This document shows positions 1 to 6,878 of a DNA stretch of 11,025 nucleotides, in pieces; positions within the stretch are counted from its first letter, which is position 1, and each line of letters begins with the position of its first letter. The stretch is taken from assembly GCA_002430125.1 (NCBI GenBank), contig DJBQ01000042.1, forward strand, positions 1 through 11,025. Direction: 5' to 3'. The position numbers were made by a program, and so were the translations under genes. Below the pieces are notes generated by a model, which saw only the letters and a program-made list of their open reading frames with translations, ran no database searches and had not been told where the DNA came from. The stretch is from Rhodobacterales bacterium UBA5972 (GTDB lineage: Bacteria > Pseudomonadota > Alphaproteobacteria > Rhodobacterales > Rhodobacteraceae).

Positions 1-1320
1 GATTTCCATCGCACATTGCGCCACCCCGATGGCGCGCGCCGCTGTCTGGATGCGCGCGCTTTCAAATGTCTGCATCAATTGCTTGAAGCCCAGGCCTTCT
101 ACACCGCCCAAAAGGTTTTCACCTTTGACCTTGAAGCCGTCAAACGCCAGTTCGTATTCCTTCATGCCGCGATAGCCCAAAACTTCGATTTCGCCGCCGG
201 TCATGCCGTCAGTGGGGAAAGGATCGGTATCGGTGCCGGGAGTTTTCTCGGCCAGAAACATCGACAGACCGGTGTAATTGTCGGTGGCCGGATCGGTACG
301 GGCCAGCAATGTCATCACATGGGTGCGGGCGGCATGGGTGATCCAGGTTTTGTTGCCGGTGACCGTGTAGTCATCGCCTTCACGTACGGCGCGGGTACGC
401 AATGAACCAAGGTCAGACCCGGTACTGGGTTCTGTGAATACGGCTGTTGGTAATTTTTCCCCGGACGAGATCATCGGCAACCATTTTTGTTTTTGCGCTT
501 CGGTGCCGCCACACAGGATCAGTTCGGCAGCGATTTCGCTGCGGGTTCCAAGGCTGCCAACCCCGATATAACCACGGCTGAGCTCTTCTGACACGACACA
601 CATCGCGGCTTTTGGAAAGCCAAAGCCGCCGTATTCTTCGGGGATTGTCAGGCCGAAAACCCCAAGTTCGGCCATTTCCTCGATAATCGCCATCGGGATC
701 AGTTCATCTTTCAGGTGCCATTCATGGGCAAACGGCACGACTTTGTCATCGGCAAAGCGGCGGAACTGGTCGCGGACCATTTCAAGGTCGTCGTCCAAAC
801 CGGTTGCTCCAAATGTCGCTACGCCAGCGCGTTCCTGCATCAGCACACAAAGGCGGCTGCGGGCGGCTTGGGTATTGCCGGATTGTGCAAGCGTCATCAC
901 GGCGGGGGTCATCAAAACCGATTGCGCCTGATGGTTGAGGCCCAAATCCTGAAGGCGGGCGATTTCGCCCTGGCTCATCGGGATGCCACCGGAAAGCTGC
1001 GAAAGATATTCACCAAAGGCGATTTGAAGAATCAACTGCTCCATTTCGCCGAACTTGCCATCTGCGGTAAGGGCAACCGCCCAATTGTGCATCTGCCGCA
1101 ATGCGAGAACATAGGTGGCGACCCACGCCAGCGTGTGGGCCGCGAATTGATCCGCCTCGATCGCTTTGCTGGAAACCCGGCCATCAACCACGACTTTTGC
1201 ACGCAGCGCAGCGGCTGCGTCAGCCAGTAAATTGTCGACTGCGGGCACGGCCTGCGCGCAGAGGTCCAAGAGGCCGTCAACCAGAACAGTGGGCGTCGCC
1301 GGGGCTTGTGCTTTGGTCAT
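1..1320 (-). CDS. mcd: (2S)-methylsuccinyl-CoA dehydrogenase, N-terminal part (runs off the left edge)
   Basis: Flavin-dependent acyl-CoA dehydrogenase oxidising (2S)-methylsuccinyl-CoA to mesaconyl-CoA in the cytoplasmic ethylmalonyl-CoA pathway, which assimilates acetyl-CoA without isocitrate lyase. The open frame reads 440 codons from the ATG at 1320 with no stop before the edge. I remember the family as about 550 residues, so roughly 110 C-terminal residues are missing. Residues 1-170 form the alanine-rich helical N-terminal extension that sets Mcd apart from ordinary acyl-CoA dehydrogenases. The dehydrogenase fold starts near 175 (LDDDLEMVRDQFRRFA), followed by IPEEYGGFGFP (226-236) and the signature TEPSTGSDLGSLRTRA (296-311), then WITHAARTH (326-334). 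The start is supported by AGGACAG about 7 nt upstream. The methylmercaptopropionyl-CoA dehydrogenase DmdC is a relative, but the extension argues for Mcd. The catalytic Glu cannot be checked if it lies beyond the edge. Divergent from the permease at 1457. Confidence 0.9.
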   Translation of the reverse strand, partial: MTKAQAPATPTVLVDGLLDLCAQAVPAVDNLLADAAAALRAKVVVDGRVSSKAIEADQFAAHTLAWVATYVLALRQMHNWAVALTADGKFGEMEQLILQIAFGEYLSQLSGGIPMSQGEIARLQDLGLNHQAQSVLMTPAVMTLAQSGNTQAARSRLCVLMQERAGVATFGATGLDDDLEMVRDQFRRFADDKVVPFAHEWHLKDELIPMAIIEEMAELGVFGLTIPEEYGGFGFPKAAMCVVSEELSRGYIGVGSLGTRSEIAAELILCGGTEAQKQKWLPMISSGEKLPTAVFTEPSTGSDLGSLRTRAVREGDDYTVTGNKTWITHAARTHVMTLLARTDPATDNYTGLSMFLAEKTPGTDTDPFPTDGMTGGEIEVLGYRGMKEYELAFDGFKVKGENLLGGVEGLGFKQLMQTFESARIQTAARAIGVAQCAMEI

Positions 1321-1355
1321 TTATCTGTCCTGTCTGCGGAAGGAATCTGTCGCGC

Positions 1356-1372
1356 TTGGCATAGCGAATGCT
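1356..1372 (+). promoter_or_regulatory. Candidate sigma-54 (-24/-12) promoter for the TauE-like gene
   Basis: TTGGCATAGCGAATGCT matches the sigma-54 consensus YTGGCACGRNNNTTGCW at 11 of 14 constrained positions. It includes the invariant GG (1358-1359) and GC (1370-1371) with the required 12-bp offset. It points towards the permease at 1457, and a transcript would start near 1383. No matching sigma-70-type pair stood out on this strand. A chance match remains possible: I see no activator site, and the -12 end overlaps a palindrome. Confidence 0.3.
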
Positions 1373-1382
1373 GCAATGCAGC
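1370..1382. repeat. Perfect palindrome in the mcd / permease divergent region (possible operator)
   Basis: GCTGCA-A-TGCAGC has 6-bp arms around a single central base, 50 bp from the mcd start and 75 bp from the permease start. Its position between two divergent genes and its short symmetric shape fit a dimeric regulator site. The core TGCAATGCA loosely resembles TTTGCAAA-like half-sites of short-chain acyl-CoA regulators (PccR/RamB type) that control propionyl-CoA and ethylmalonyl-CoA pathway genes in related bacteria. That link is inference only. Confidence 0.35.
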
Positions 1383-1456
1383 GCAACAAAAATACCGAAA
1401 GAAGACCTGATGCGAACGAATATGACGTGGCGAAAATCAAAATCACCGGCCGTCGG

Positions 1457-2227
1457 ATGAGCGGAATACTGGCTGAAATGTCCGTGATTGCCATGGTTGC
1501 CGCGATCTTAGTGGTGTCATTGGCGGGCTATGTCAAAGGCGTCGTTGGGTTCGCGATGCCATTGATCCTGATATCCGGGCTTGGGTCATTTTTACCGGCC
1601 GAGATTGCTATTGGCGCTTTGATCCTACCCACTGTGGCGACAAATTTTACGCAGGCCTTTCGCACTGGTTTTGCTGATGCATGGGCGAGCTTCCGACGTT
1701 TCTGGCGATTCAATCTGATCGTGTTTGTGACGATCATTCTGTCCGCACAAATGGTTCGCGGCGTTCCACAACATGTTCTTTTCCTGTTGTTGGGCGGCAT
1801 GGTGACGTTTTTCACTGTGTTGCAACTGGCCGGGTGGAGGCCGCGGATTTACAAAGGCTTTGCAACGGCGATCGAGGTGGTCACCGCAGTTATCGCAGGA
1901 TTTTTCGGGGGAATGTCCGGTGTTTGGGGGCCGCCAACCATCCTCTATTTGACAGCACTTGATATCCCCAAAGCTGAAAGCGTACGGGTGCAGGGCATTA
2001 TGTATTTGGCGGGATCGGTGCTGTTGTTGGTGGCACATCTGAAATCGGGCGTGCTGAATTCGGCAACATTTCCGCTTTCGATGTTGCTGGTTTTGCCAGC
2101 CTTGCTGATGCAATGGGTTGGCTTGAAGACGCAGGATAGGTTAGATCAGGCCCTTTTTCGCCGGATCACATTGGTCGTTCTGGCGCTCGCGGGGTTGAAT
2201 TTATTGCGGCGCGGGCTTTTGGGCTAG
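1457..2227 (+). CDS. TauE/SafE-family membrane permease (putative sulfite/organosulfonate or anion exporter)
   Basis: Integral inner-membrane protein of 256 residues, the usual size for the TauE/SafE (DUF81) family, whose characterised members move sulfite, sulfoacetate or related anions. Hydrophobic segments lie near residues 8-28, 33-62, 85-100, 105-125, 137-155, 180-195, 205-222 and 238-252, compatible with about eight helices. The two family half-motifs are visible: YVKGVVGFAMPL (25-36) and GFFGGMSGVWGPPT (148-161), suggesting the usual internal duplication. I chose the ATG at 1457 because it gives the family length with a hydrophobic N-terminus. An in-frame ATG at 1376 would add a charged 27-residue leader, and ATG 1478 is also possible; none has a good ribosome binding site. 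Substrate cannot be read from sequence. Convergent with the gene ending at 2266, 38 bp away, with no clear terminator between them. Confidence 0.8.
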   Translation: MSGILAEMSVIAMVAAILVVSLAGYVKGVVGFAMPLILISGLGSFLPAEIAIGALILPTVATNFTQAFRTGFADAWASFRRFWRFNLIVFVTIILSAQMVRGVPQHVLFLLLGGMVTFFTVLQLAGWRPRIYKGFATAIEVVTAVIAGFFGGMSGVWGPPTILYLTALDIPKAESVRVQGIMYLAGSVLLLVAHLKSGVLNSATFPLSMLLVLPALLMQWVGLKTQDRLDQALFRRITLVVLALAGLNLLRRGLLG

Positions 2228-2265
2228 GTTTGAAAGCCAGCGTATTGCGGCAGGTGATCGCGCCC

Positions 2266-2589
2266 CTAAGCCGAATTTTCCTCGATATAATACCGCAATT
2301 CGGCGATTTCGCGCCGTGCATCCCCAAGGCCGTCCATTGCCGCCTGCAATTCGGCTTCGGTTTGGGCGACTTGCGCTGCGAGTTCAACTTCATGTTGAGC
2401 GATATAGGCAAGCGCCTCGTCGCGGGTTTCTTCCGCTTCGTGCAAAGAACTGGCCATTTGATCAAGCTCGGCCACGTTGCTGGTGCTGACGCGGTTAAAT
2501 TTGAAAAATAACCAATGGGCCGCCCAACCCAATAAAAATGCGGCGAACAAAATCGCTGCCAACCCGATAACGATCTCAGTCCTGCCCAT
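2266..2589 (-). CDS. Small single-span membrane protein with coiled coil, downstream of the OmpA-domain gene
   Basis: I do not recognise a named family. The 107-residue product has one transmembrane helix (about 5-29, IVIGLAAILFAAFLLGWAAHWLFF). A long, Glu/Ala-rich, heptad-like segment (about 37-104) follows, predicted to be a coiled coil, rich in Gln and Glu and ending YYIEENSA. The start at 2589 lies inside the end of the OmpA-domain gene (14-bp overlap, different frame). It is preceded by AAGGAG about 10 nt upstream, and it places the hydrophobic helix right at the N-terminus. A longer frame reaching 2709 would add 40 basic residues lying entirely inside the upstream gene, so I rejected it. 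The overlap implies translational coupling and suggests it works with the OmpA-domain protein at the envelope, perhaps as a partner or stabiliser. That role is inference. Confidence 0.75.
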   Translation of the reverse strand: MGRTEIVIGLAAILFAAFLLGWAAHWLFFKFNRVSTSNVAELDQMASSLHEAEETRDEALAYIAQHEVELAAQVAQTEAELQAAMDGLGDARREIAELRYYIEENSA

Positions 2590-4525
2590 TTTTGTCCGAC
2601 TCCTTGGTGGTGGTTTTGGGCGCTGTTTCAGTTTGTGTGTCAGCGCCTTCGGTTGCAGTGGCCGGCGCGTCAGTTTCAGGTTCGCCTCCAGTGTCGCTTG
2701 GATCGTCATTGACGATCAAAGTGAATTCGATACGACGGTTTGCCTTGCGCCCGGCTTCGGTCTTGTTATCGGCAATTGGCCGTATTTCGCCATAGCCTTT
2801 GGCGGTTAGATACGTTGTCAGTATTTCGCGGCGCAAAAGTGCATCTAGCACCGCTTCGGCCCGCGCCTGACTAAGCGTCAAATTCATCGTTTCGCGGCCC
2901 TGACTATCAGTGTGCCCGCCAATTTCCATTGCCACTTCGTCACAATCTGTCATGGCTGCGGCGATTTTATCAACGATCTCCACAGCTTCGCCTTCGATTC
3001 TTGTGGAAGAAGGCGCAAAATCGATTTGCTTTTCTGCGAGAATTGTATTTATTCGGACGACACATTCTTCAGGGCTGGGCAGCAGTGCAGCTTTATTCAG
3101 TGCCTCTTCGTAATTAACGAACATCTGGTAATACGAATTTTCGCCCAATTTGTCTGACAACAATTGTGTCACTTCGGTTTTCGCTTCTTCCTTGTCGGCG
3201 GTTCCACGCAGTTCCAGCATGGTTTGCGTGACCAATAGACTGCCATGATGCAACTTGCTGAGAGCTTCAATTCCAGTAAGCACCCGCACCGGCCAGCCAT
3301 CCGGAATGGCGCTGTCAATCCGGGTGGTGTCATGTACGTTTTCGCTGCCAAACAGCGCCTTGGCGAAATTGTTGATCGCGGTTTTCGTGCGTTCATCCCT
3401 GGAGCGCCCGCGCATTTGTACAAGGCCTTCCGGGCTTTTGGTTACCAGAAACTCGAACGCCTCGGATTTCACGGCAGTGCCTTCCAGTGCCGGTTTCGGC
3501 GGCAGGATCGCGTGCACAGAAAAAACCTCGGGCAAGGCTTGTTCCAAATTGTGGATGATCAGATCAAATTGGTTCTGACCAAGTGAATCAGGTGCAACAA
3601 TACTAATATCTGCGTCTGAAAACGTTACACTGCCGCCACCCAGTTCGTTTAAGGCGGCGATCGCCAGATCAACCGCGTCGGCCCAATGTGGCGTTGGGGC
3701 GCCTAGTCCAATGGTGCAGTCCGTGGTGTCGGCCATACCAGCTTTGCGCGCGGCGGCCAGAATGCGGTCGCGTGCAGCGGCGGTATCCGCCGAACAACTG
3801 TCAAACCTTGTGCCAAGATCATCTTTAATCAGGCGCAAACTGAAAGGTGTGATCACCGGACGTGGTGCGCTGATATTTGAGACAAGCGCTACGCCGTCAG
3901 GCCGCGCGTCTTCCAGCTCCGTTTCAATGCGGGCTTTCTCGGCCCGACTGTTAGAAATTGCCGTGATTGTGACCTGGCCCGGCGCAACGGAAATTTTTGA
4001 CCGCGGCAACGACCTAAGGCTGGCCAAGGCAAAATCAACCGCCTCGGACCAACCTTCGGGTGCTGGGAAATCGGTTGTTTCCAGCATATCGGTAACATCC
4101 GTCTTGCCGTCGATCCCCTCGATTGCCCCAAGAATACTGGCGCTGCCAGTCGTTTCCGGGATCAGTCCGATCAGCGATATGCCGTCGCCATTGCGCAGCA
4201 GTTCAAGCGAGAATTTCGGCGGGTGCAGATCATCTGGTTCAACTACGGCAATGGAATCCACGATCTGATCGGCGTTAATCACCCTTTTCAGCGCAATCAG
4301 TGCCTTAAATCGTGCGCTTTCCGTTGGTGCTGCGCCGCTGACACTGACGGAAATGCCGTCAACCCGAAGGGTAATCCAGTCAAGACCCTCTTCGCTCAGC
4401 ACCAAATTGGCCGCGTTCTTGGTGCTGGTCTCGATGTAATTGGCTATGAGGTTTGCCACCAGATAGCTGCCAGCGCCGGCAAGCATCAGGGCCAAAGCGC
4501 CAAAAAAAAAGGCCAGTCGCTGCAT
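2576..4525 (-). CDS. Membrane-anchored OmpA-domain protein with three BON-like periplasmic modules
   Basis: Predicted 649-residue envelope protein. An N-terminal hydrophobic helix (about 4-28) is a signal anchor. The body (about 40-480) is periplasmic and holds three related alpha/beta modules resembling BON domains. They are marked by GWSEAVDFALASL (158-170), HWADAVDLAIAAL (280-292) and GWPVRVLTGIEAL (410-422), each followed by a Gly/Ser turn and a beta-rich stretch. The C-terminal OmpA-like domain (about 500-605) has GGHTD with Asp540 and LSQARAEAV with Arg555. These sit 15 apart, like the E. coli OmpA pair that binds the diaminopimelate of peptidoglycan. RKANRRIEF (593-601) is also typical. 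A Thr/Glu-rich tail (606-649) follows. It probably tethers the inner membrane to the cell wall. Codons 6-8 are a run of nine T. Lies 64 bp downstream of ubiA on the same strand. A weak GGGA sits about 13 nt before the start. Confidence 0.85.
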   Translation of the reverse strand: MQRLAFFFGALALMLAGAGSYLVANLIANYIETSTKNAANLVLSEEGLDWITLRVDGISVSVSGAAPTESARFKALIALKRVINADQIVDSIAVVEPDDLHPPKFSLELLRNGDGISLIGLIPETTGSASILGAIEGIDGKTDVTDMLETTDFPAPEGWSEAVDFALASLRSLPRSKISVAPGQVTITAISNSRAEKARIETELEDARPDGVALVSNISAPRPVITPFSLRLIKDDLGTRFDSCSADTAAARDRILAAARKAGMADTTDCTIGLGAPTPHWADAVDLAIAALNELGGGSVTFSDADISIVAPDSLGQNQFDLIIHNLEQALPEVFSVHAILPPKPALEGTAVKSEAFEFLVTKSPEGLVQMRGRSRDERTKTAINNFAKALFGSENVHDTTRIDSAIPDGWPVRVLTGIEALSKLHHGSLLVTQTMLELRGTADKEEAKTEVTQLLSDKLGENSYYQMFVNYEEALNKAALLPSPEECVVRINTILAEKQIDFAPSSTRIEGEAVEIVDKIAAAMTDCDEVAMEIGGHTDSQGRETMNLTLSQARAEAVLDALLRREILTTYLTAKGYGEIRPIADNKTEAGRKANRRIEFTLIVNDDPSDTGGEPETDAPATATEGADTQTETAPKTTTKESDKNGQD

Positions 4526-4589
4526 TTTGGTGTTTGAATCCCGCTGTCAGTTGCAAACAGGTTCTAGCGCCTGCTTTGGGTGGCGACAA

Positions 4590-5567
4590 TCAAAGTATCA
4601 TTGCTGTGGCGAAAAACAGCACAGGAATAAGCCCCGCCTCGCGGTTGGCGCGAAACAGGTGCATACAATTCTCGGGATCGTCGATATTTAGCCGCCGCAA
4701 TTGCCAAACCAGATGCCAGCCAAAGGCCCAACAGCCAAGCAAGGCGGTCACCAATGCAAACGGGCTGGCGGTATCGACCAAAGCCAGAATAACTGCGGCG
4801 GCCATCATGCTGATGCTGATAACAAAAAACCTCCTGAGCCAGGCAGGCGTGTTATCGGCAAACAGGCGCGCCGTGGATTTTACCCCGATCAGCGCGTCGT
4901 CTTCCTTGTCCTGATGCGCATAGATAGTGTCGTAAAACAGGGTCCAGCTTATGCCCGCAAGATAAAGCAACACAGGCGGCCAGCCCAACGATCCGGTATG
5001 CGCGACCCATCCAAGCAAGGCCCCCCAGTTAAACGCGATGCCTAAAAATACCTGCGGCCACCACGTGAACCGTTTGGCAAAAGGGTAAACCACAACAGGC
5101 AGCAGGGCGATAATGCCCAGGATAATGGCGGCGGTGTTGAGGGTCAGCAAAATGGCCAAGCCGATCAGCGCCTGCACAACCATCCAGATCAAAGCCCCGC
5201 GCACGGAAACCTGCCCGGATGGAATTGGCCGCGATTTCGTGCGTGCGACTGCCGCGTCAATGTCACGATCGGTGATATCGTTCCATGTGCAACCTGCCCC
5301 CCGCATCACGGTCGCGCCTATGGCGCAGACGATAAAAATCCACAGATCCCCCCAATTGGCCCCGGTGGGATCCGCCGCCGCCGCCAGCAACAGGCCCCAC
5401 CAACACGGCAGCAACAGCAGCCACGTCCCGGCAGGCCGATCCATTCGGCTGAGCCGCAGATAGGGGCGGGTTGCGCGCGGAAAAAACCGGTCAACCCAGT
5501 TTAATCGCGTTGCATCGGCCACGCGGCCATCTGAATTGGGGTCTGGCATTTGGTCGGTCCGGGTCAT
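4590..5567 (-). CDS. ubiA: 4-hydroxybenzoate polyprenyltransferase
   Basis: Attaches the polyprenyl tail to 4-hydroxybenzoate, an early membrane step of ubiquinone synthesis. The 325-residue product is slightly longer than the usual 290-320 because of a polar leader (1-30). It has the two Asp-rich Mg-diphosphate motifs of the UbiA superfamily: NDITDRDID (96-104), followed by ARTKSRPIPSG (108-118), and DTIYAHQDKEDD (213-224). About eight hydrophobic helices and the typical end HLFRANREAGLIPV (303-316) are also present. The start is uncertain: ATG 5567 and ATG 5549 (residue 7) are both in frame and neither has a Shine-Dalgarno sequence. With the first, only 11 bp separate it from the divergent rsmE start. 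ubiA beside rsmE and gshA is, as I recall, a common Rhodobacterales arrangement. The OmpA-domain gene downstream may be cotranscribed, but nothing functional links it. Confidence 0.93.
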   Translation of the reverse strand: MTRTDQMPDPNSDGRVADATRLNWVDRFFPRATRPYLRLSRMDRPAGTWLLLLPCWWGLLLAAAADPTGANWGDLWIFIVCAIGATVMRGAGCTWNDITDRDIDAAVARTKSRPIPSGQVSVRGALIWMVVQALIGLAILLTLNTAAIILGIIALLPVVVYPFAKRFTWWPQVFLGIAFNWGALLGWVAHTGSLGWPPVLLYLAGISWTLFYDTIYAHQDKEDDALIGVKSTARLFADNTPAWLRRFFVISISMMAAAVILALVDTASPFALVTALLGCWAFGWHLVWQLRRLNIDDPENCMHLFRANREAGLIPVLFFATAMIL

Positions 5568-5570
5568 AAA
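5543..5570 (+). promoter_or_regulatory. Weak candidate promoter for a leaderless or near-leaderless rsmE transcript
   Basis: CTGGCA (5543-5548, 4/6 match to TTGACA), a 16-bp spacer and CATAAA (5565-5570, 4/6 match to TATAAT) sit so that transcription would start at or just before the rsmE ATG at 5579. The elements lie inside the 5' end of ubiA because the gene gap is only 11 bp. rsmE has only a short GAG upstream of its start, so a leaderless transcript, common in alphaproteobacteria, is plausible. The matches are poor and could be chance. Confidence 0.2.
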
Positions 5571-5578
5571 TAGAGCCT

Positions 5579-6310
5579 ATGGCAGGGGAACGCGCAAAAA
5601 TCAGGCTCTTTGTAGACGCTACGTTAGGGGCGGCGCAATCGGTTGCGGTTGGGCGGGATCAGGCGAATTACCTGTTCAACGTGATGCGGTTGGAAAACGG
5701 TGCCAAAGTGGCCCTTTTCAACGGTGTTGATGGGGAATGGACAGCCGAAGTCGTGCAAAGCAACAAACGCGGCGGCATTCTGGTCTGCCGCGATCAGGCA
5801 CTGGCGTTGCAGATGCCGCCCGATTTATGGCTGATGTTCGCCCCGATCAAAAAGGCCCGCACGGATTTTATCGTCGAAAAAGCCGCTGAAATGGGGGCGG
5901 CGCGGATCATGCCGGTGCAGACCCGTTTCACCAATGCCGACCGCATCCGGCAGGACCGCTTGCAGGTACATGCAATCGAGGCCGCCGAACAATGCGGCGG
6001 TACCTTTGTGCCTGAAGTTGCCGAACTGGCGCGGCTCGAGGATGTTTTGGCCACTTGGCCATCCGACCGGCAGATCATGTTCTGCGATGAGACTTTGGTG
6101 GGCGCGCGCGCCGCTTTGTCGGCAGTACCGACTGGCGACAAATGGGCAATCCTGATCGGACCAGAAGGTGGATTTTCGCCAGAGGAACAAGCGCAGCTGA
6201 CAGCAATGCCGCAAGCCACCGCCGTCAGCCTTGGGCCACGCATCCTGCGCGCAGACACGGCGGTCGTGGCAGCATTGGCCCTTTGGCAATCCGAACGCGG
6301 GGATTGGTGA
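5579..6310 (+). CDS. rsmE: 16S rRNA (uracil-1498-N3)-methyltransferase
   Basis: Methylates N3 of U1498 in helix 44 of 16S rRNA with S-adenosylmethionine. The 243-residue product has normal RsmE length. The N-terminal PUA-like RNA-binding domain (about 5-70) contains RLFV and HYLxxVLR-like YLFNVMRL (31-38). The SPOUT (trefoil-knot) methyltransferase domain follows from about 85, with KKARTDFIVEKAAEMG (91-106), the SAM-binding knot motif IGPEGGFSPEE (193-203) and SLGPRILRADTAVVAAL (217-233). The start ATG at 5579 fits the typical short leader before KIRLFV. It has no good ribosome binding site and is divergent from ubiA. Its TGA stop (6308-6310) shares one base with the ATG of the next gene (TGATG), so the two are probably translated together. 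Confidence 0.95.
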   Translation: MAGERAKIRLFVDATLGAAQSVAVGRDQANYLFNVMRLENGAKVALFNGVDGEWTAEVVQSNKRGGILVCRDQALALQMPPDLWLMFAPIKKARTDFIVEKAAEMGAARIMPVQTRFTNADRIRQDRLQVHAIEAAEQCGGTFVPEVAELARLEDVLATWPSDRQIMFCDETLVGARAALSAVPTGDKWAILIGPEGGFSPEEQAQLTAMPQATAVSLGPRILRADTAVVAALALWQSERGDW

Positions 6311-6843
6311 TGAGTTTCCTGCGCCCTGAAATTACCCGTTGGTTTGCACGCTGGGCCGAAAGCGTCGGGGCTGTCATACTTGCCGTTGCCGGTCTGTGGT
6401 TTCTGTGGCGCGGATTTACGCGTTTCAACACCGTGCTTGAACTGATCGGGCTGGTCCTGCTGGTGCTTGGGGCTGCGGCTTTCTGGGCCAGCTTCCAGCG
6501 CACGCGCTTTGCCCGTGCCAAGCAAGGGCCAGGGCTGGTCGAGGTTACCGAGCGCCAGATCAGTTACATGACGCCGTTTGGGGGTGATTCGATTGATCTT
6601 GACGCGATTACCCGGCTGGAATTGCGGTCTGGGGTTGATCGTGAACGGTCTTGGGTGCTGACACAAACCGCCGGGCCGACCTTGTTTATTCCGGTCAATG
6701 CCGCTGGCGCTGATCGTCTGTTTGACGCGTTTTCAGCGCTGCCGGATATGGACAGCGCCCGATTGGTTGCTGCTGTCAATGCCACTGGCGATCAAAGGGA
6801 CGTGATCTGGCGGGTGGCTACGCAAATTCGCGCCTTGACTTGA
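6310..6843 (+). CDS. Unrecognised two-helix membrane protein between rsmE and gshA
   Basis: I do not recognise a characterised family. The 177-residue product has two hydrophobic helices (about 16-35 and 43-62) with an Arg-rich linker (WRGFTRFN). A cytoplasmic, probably beta-rich C-terminal domain (about 70-175) follows, with VEVTERQISYMTPFGGDSI, a segment around TRLELRSG and a final helix IWRVATQIRAL. The order short N-terminus, two adjacent helices, then a PH-like beta domain recalls bacterial PH-domain membrane proteins, but this is only a shape resemblance. The start overlaps the rsmE stop as TGATG, indicating tight translational coupling. gshA follows after 59 bp. A role with rRNA modification or glutathione synthesis would be inferred from position only. 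Confidence 0.8.
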   Translation: MSFLRPEITRWFARWAESVGAVILAVAGLWFLWRGFTRFNTVLELIGLVLLVLGAAAFWASFQRTRFARAKQGPGLVEVTERQISYMTPFGGDSIDLDAITRLELRSGVDRERSWVLTQTAGPTLFIPVNAAGADRLFDAFSALPDMDSARLVAAVNATGDQRDVIWRVATQIRALT

Positions 6844-6878
6844 ACTGCCGGACCTGAACCTTTAGTCGCTCAGAAAAG

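Noticed and set aside
715..1230. 171-codon plus-strand open frame over the mcd region
   Set aside because: Antisense to clear mcd coding sequence with family motifs; its translation is low-complexity and resembles nothing known.
1..1320. DMSP-pathway methylmercaptopropionyl-CoA dehydrogenase (DmdC)
   Set aside because: Same superfamily, but the 170-residue helical N-terminal extension and sequence around 175-310 fit methylsuccinyl-CoA dehydrogenase better.
1166..1456. Longer N-terminus for the TauE-type permease
   Set aside because: Would overlap the divergent mcd start and add a polar, unrelated leader; the ATG at 1457 gives the family length.
2228..2265. Terminator between the permease and the convergent coiled-coil gene
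   Set aside because: No convincing stem followed by a T run in the 38-bp gap.
4526..4589. Hairpin between ubiA and the OmpA-domain gene (CAGG...CCTG)
   Set aside because: Only a 4-bp stem with an 8-nt loop; too weak to call.
6142..6309. Upstream extension of the membrane protein that starts at 6310
   Set aside because: The extra 56 codons lie within the rsmE coding sequence in another frame; the ATG at 6310 overlapping the rsmE stop is the natural start.
5794..6666. 290-codon minus-strand open frame across rsmE and the next gene
   Set aside because: Runs antisense through the RsmE SPOUT motifs and across a gene boundary; composition (Arg/Ser/Pro/Cys-rich) is typical of a shadow frame.
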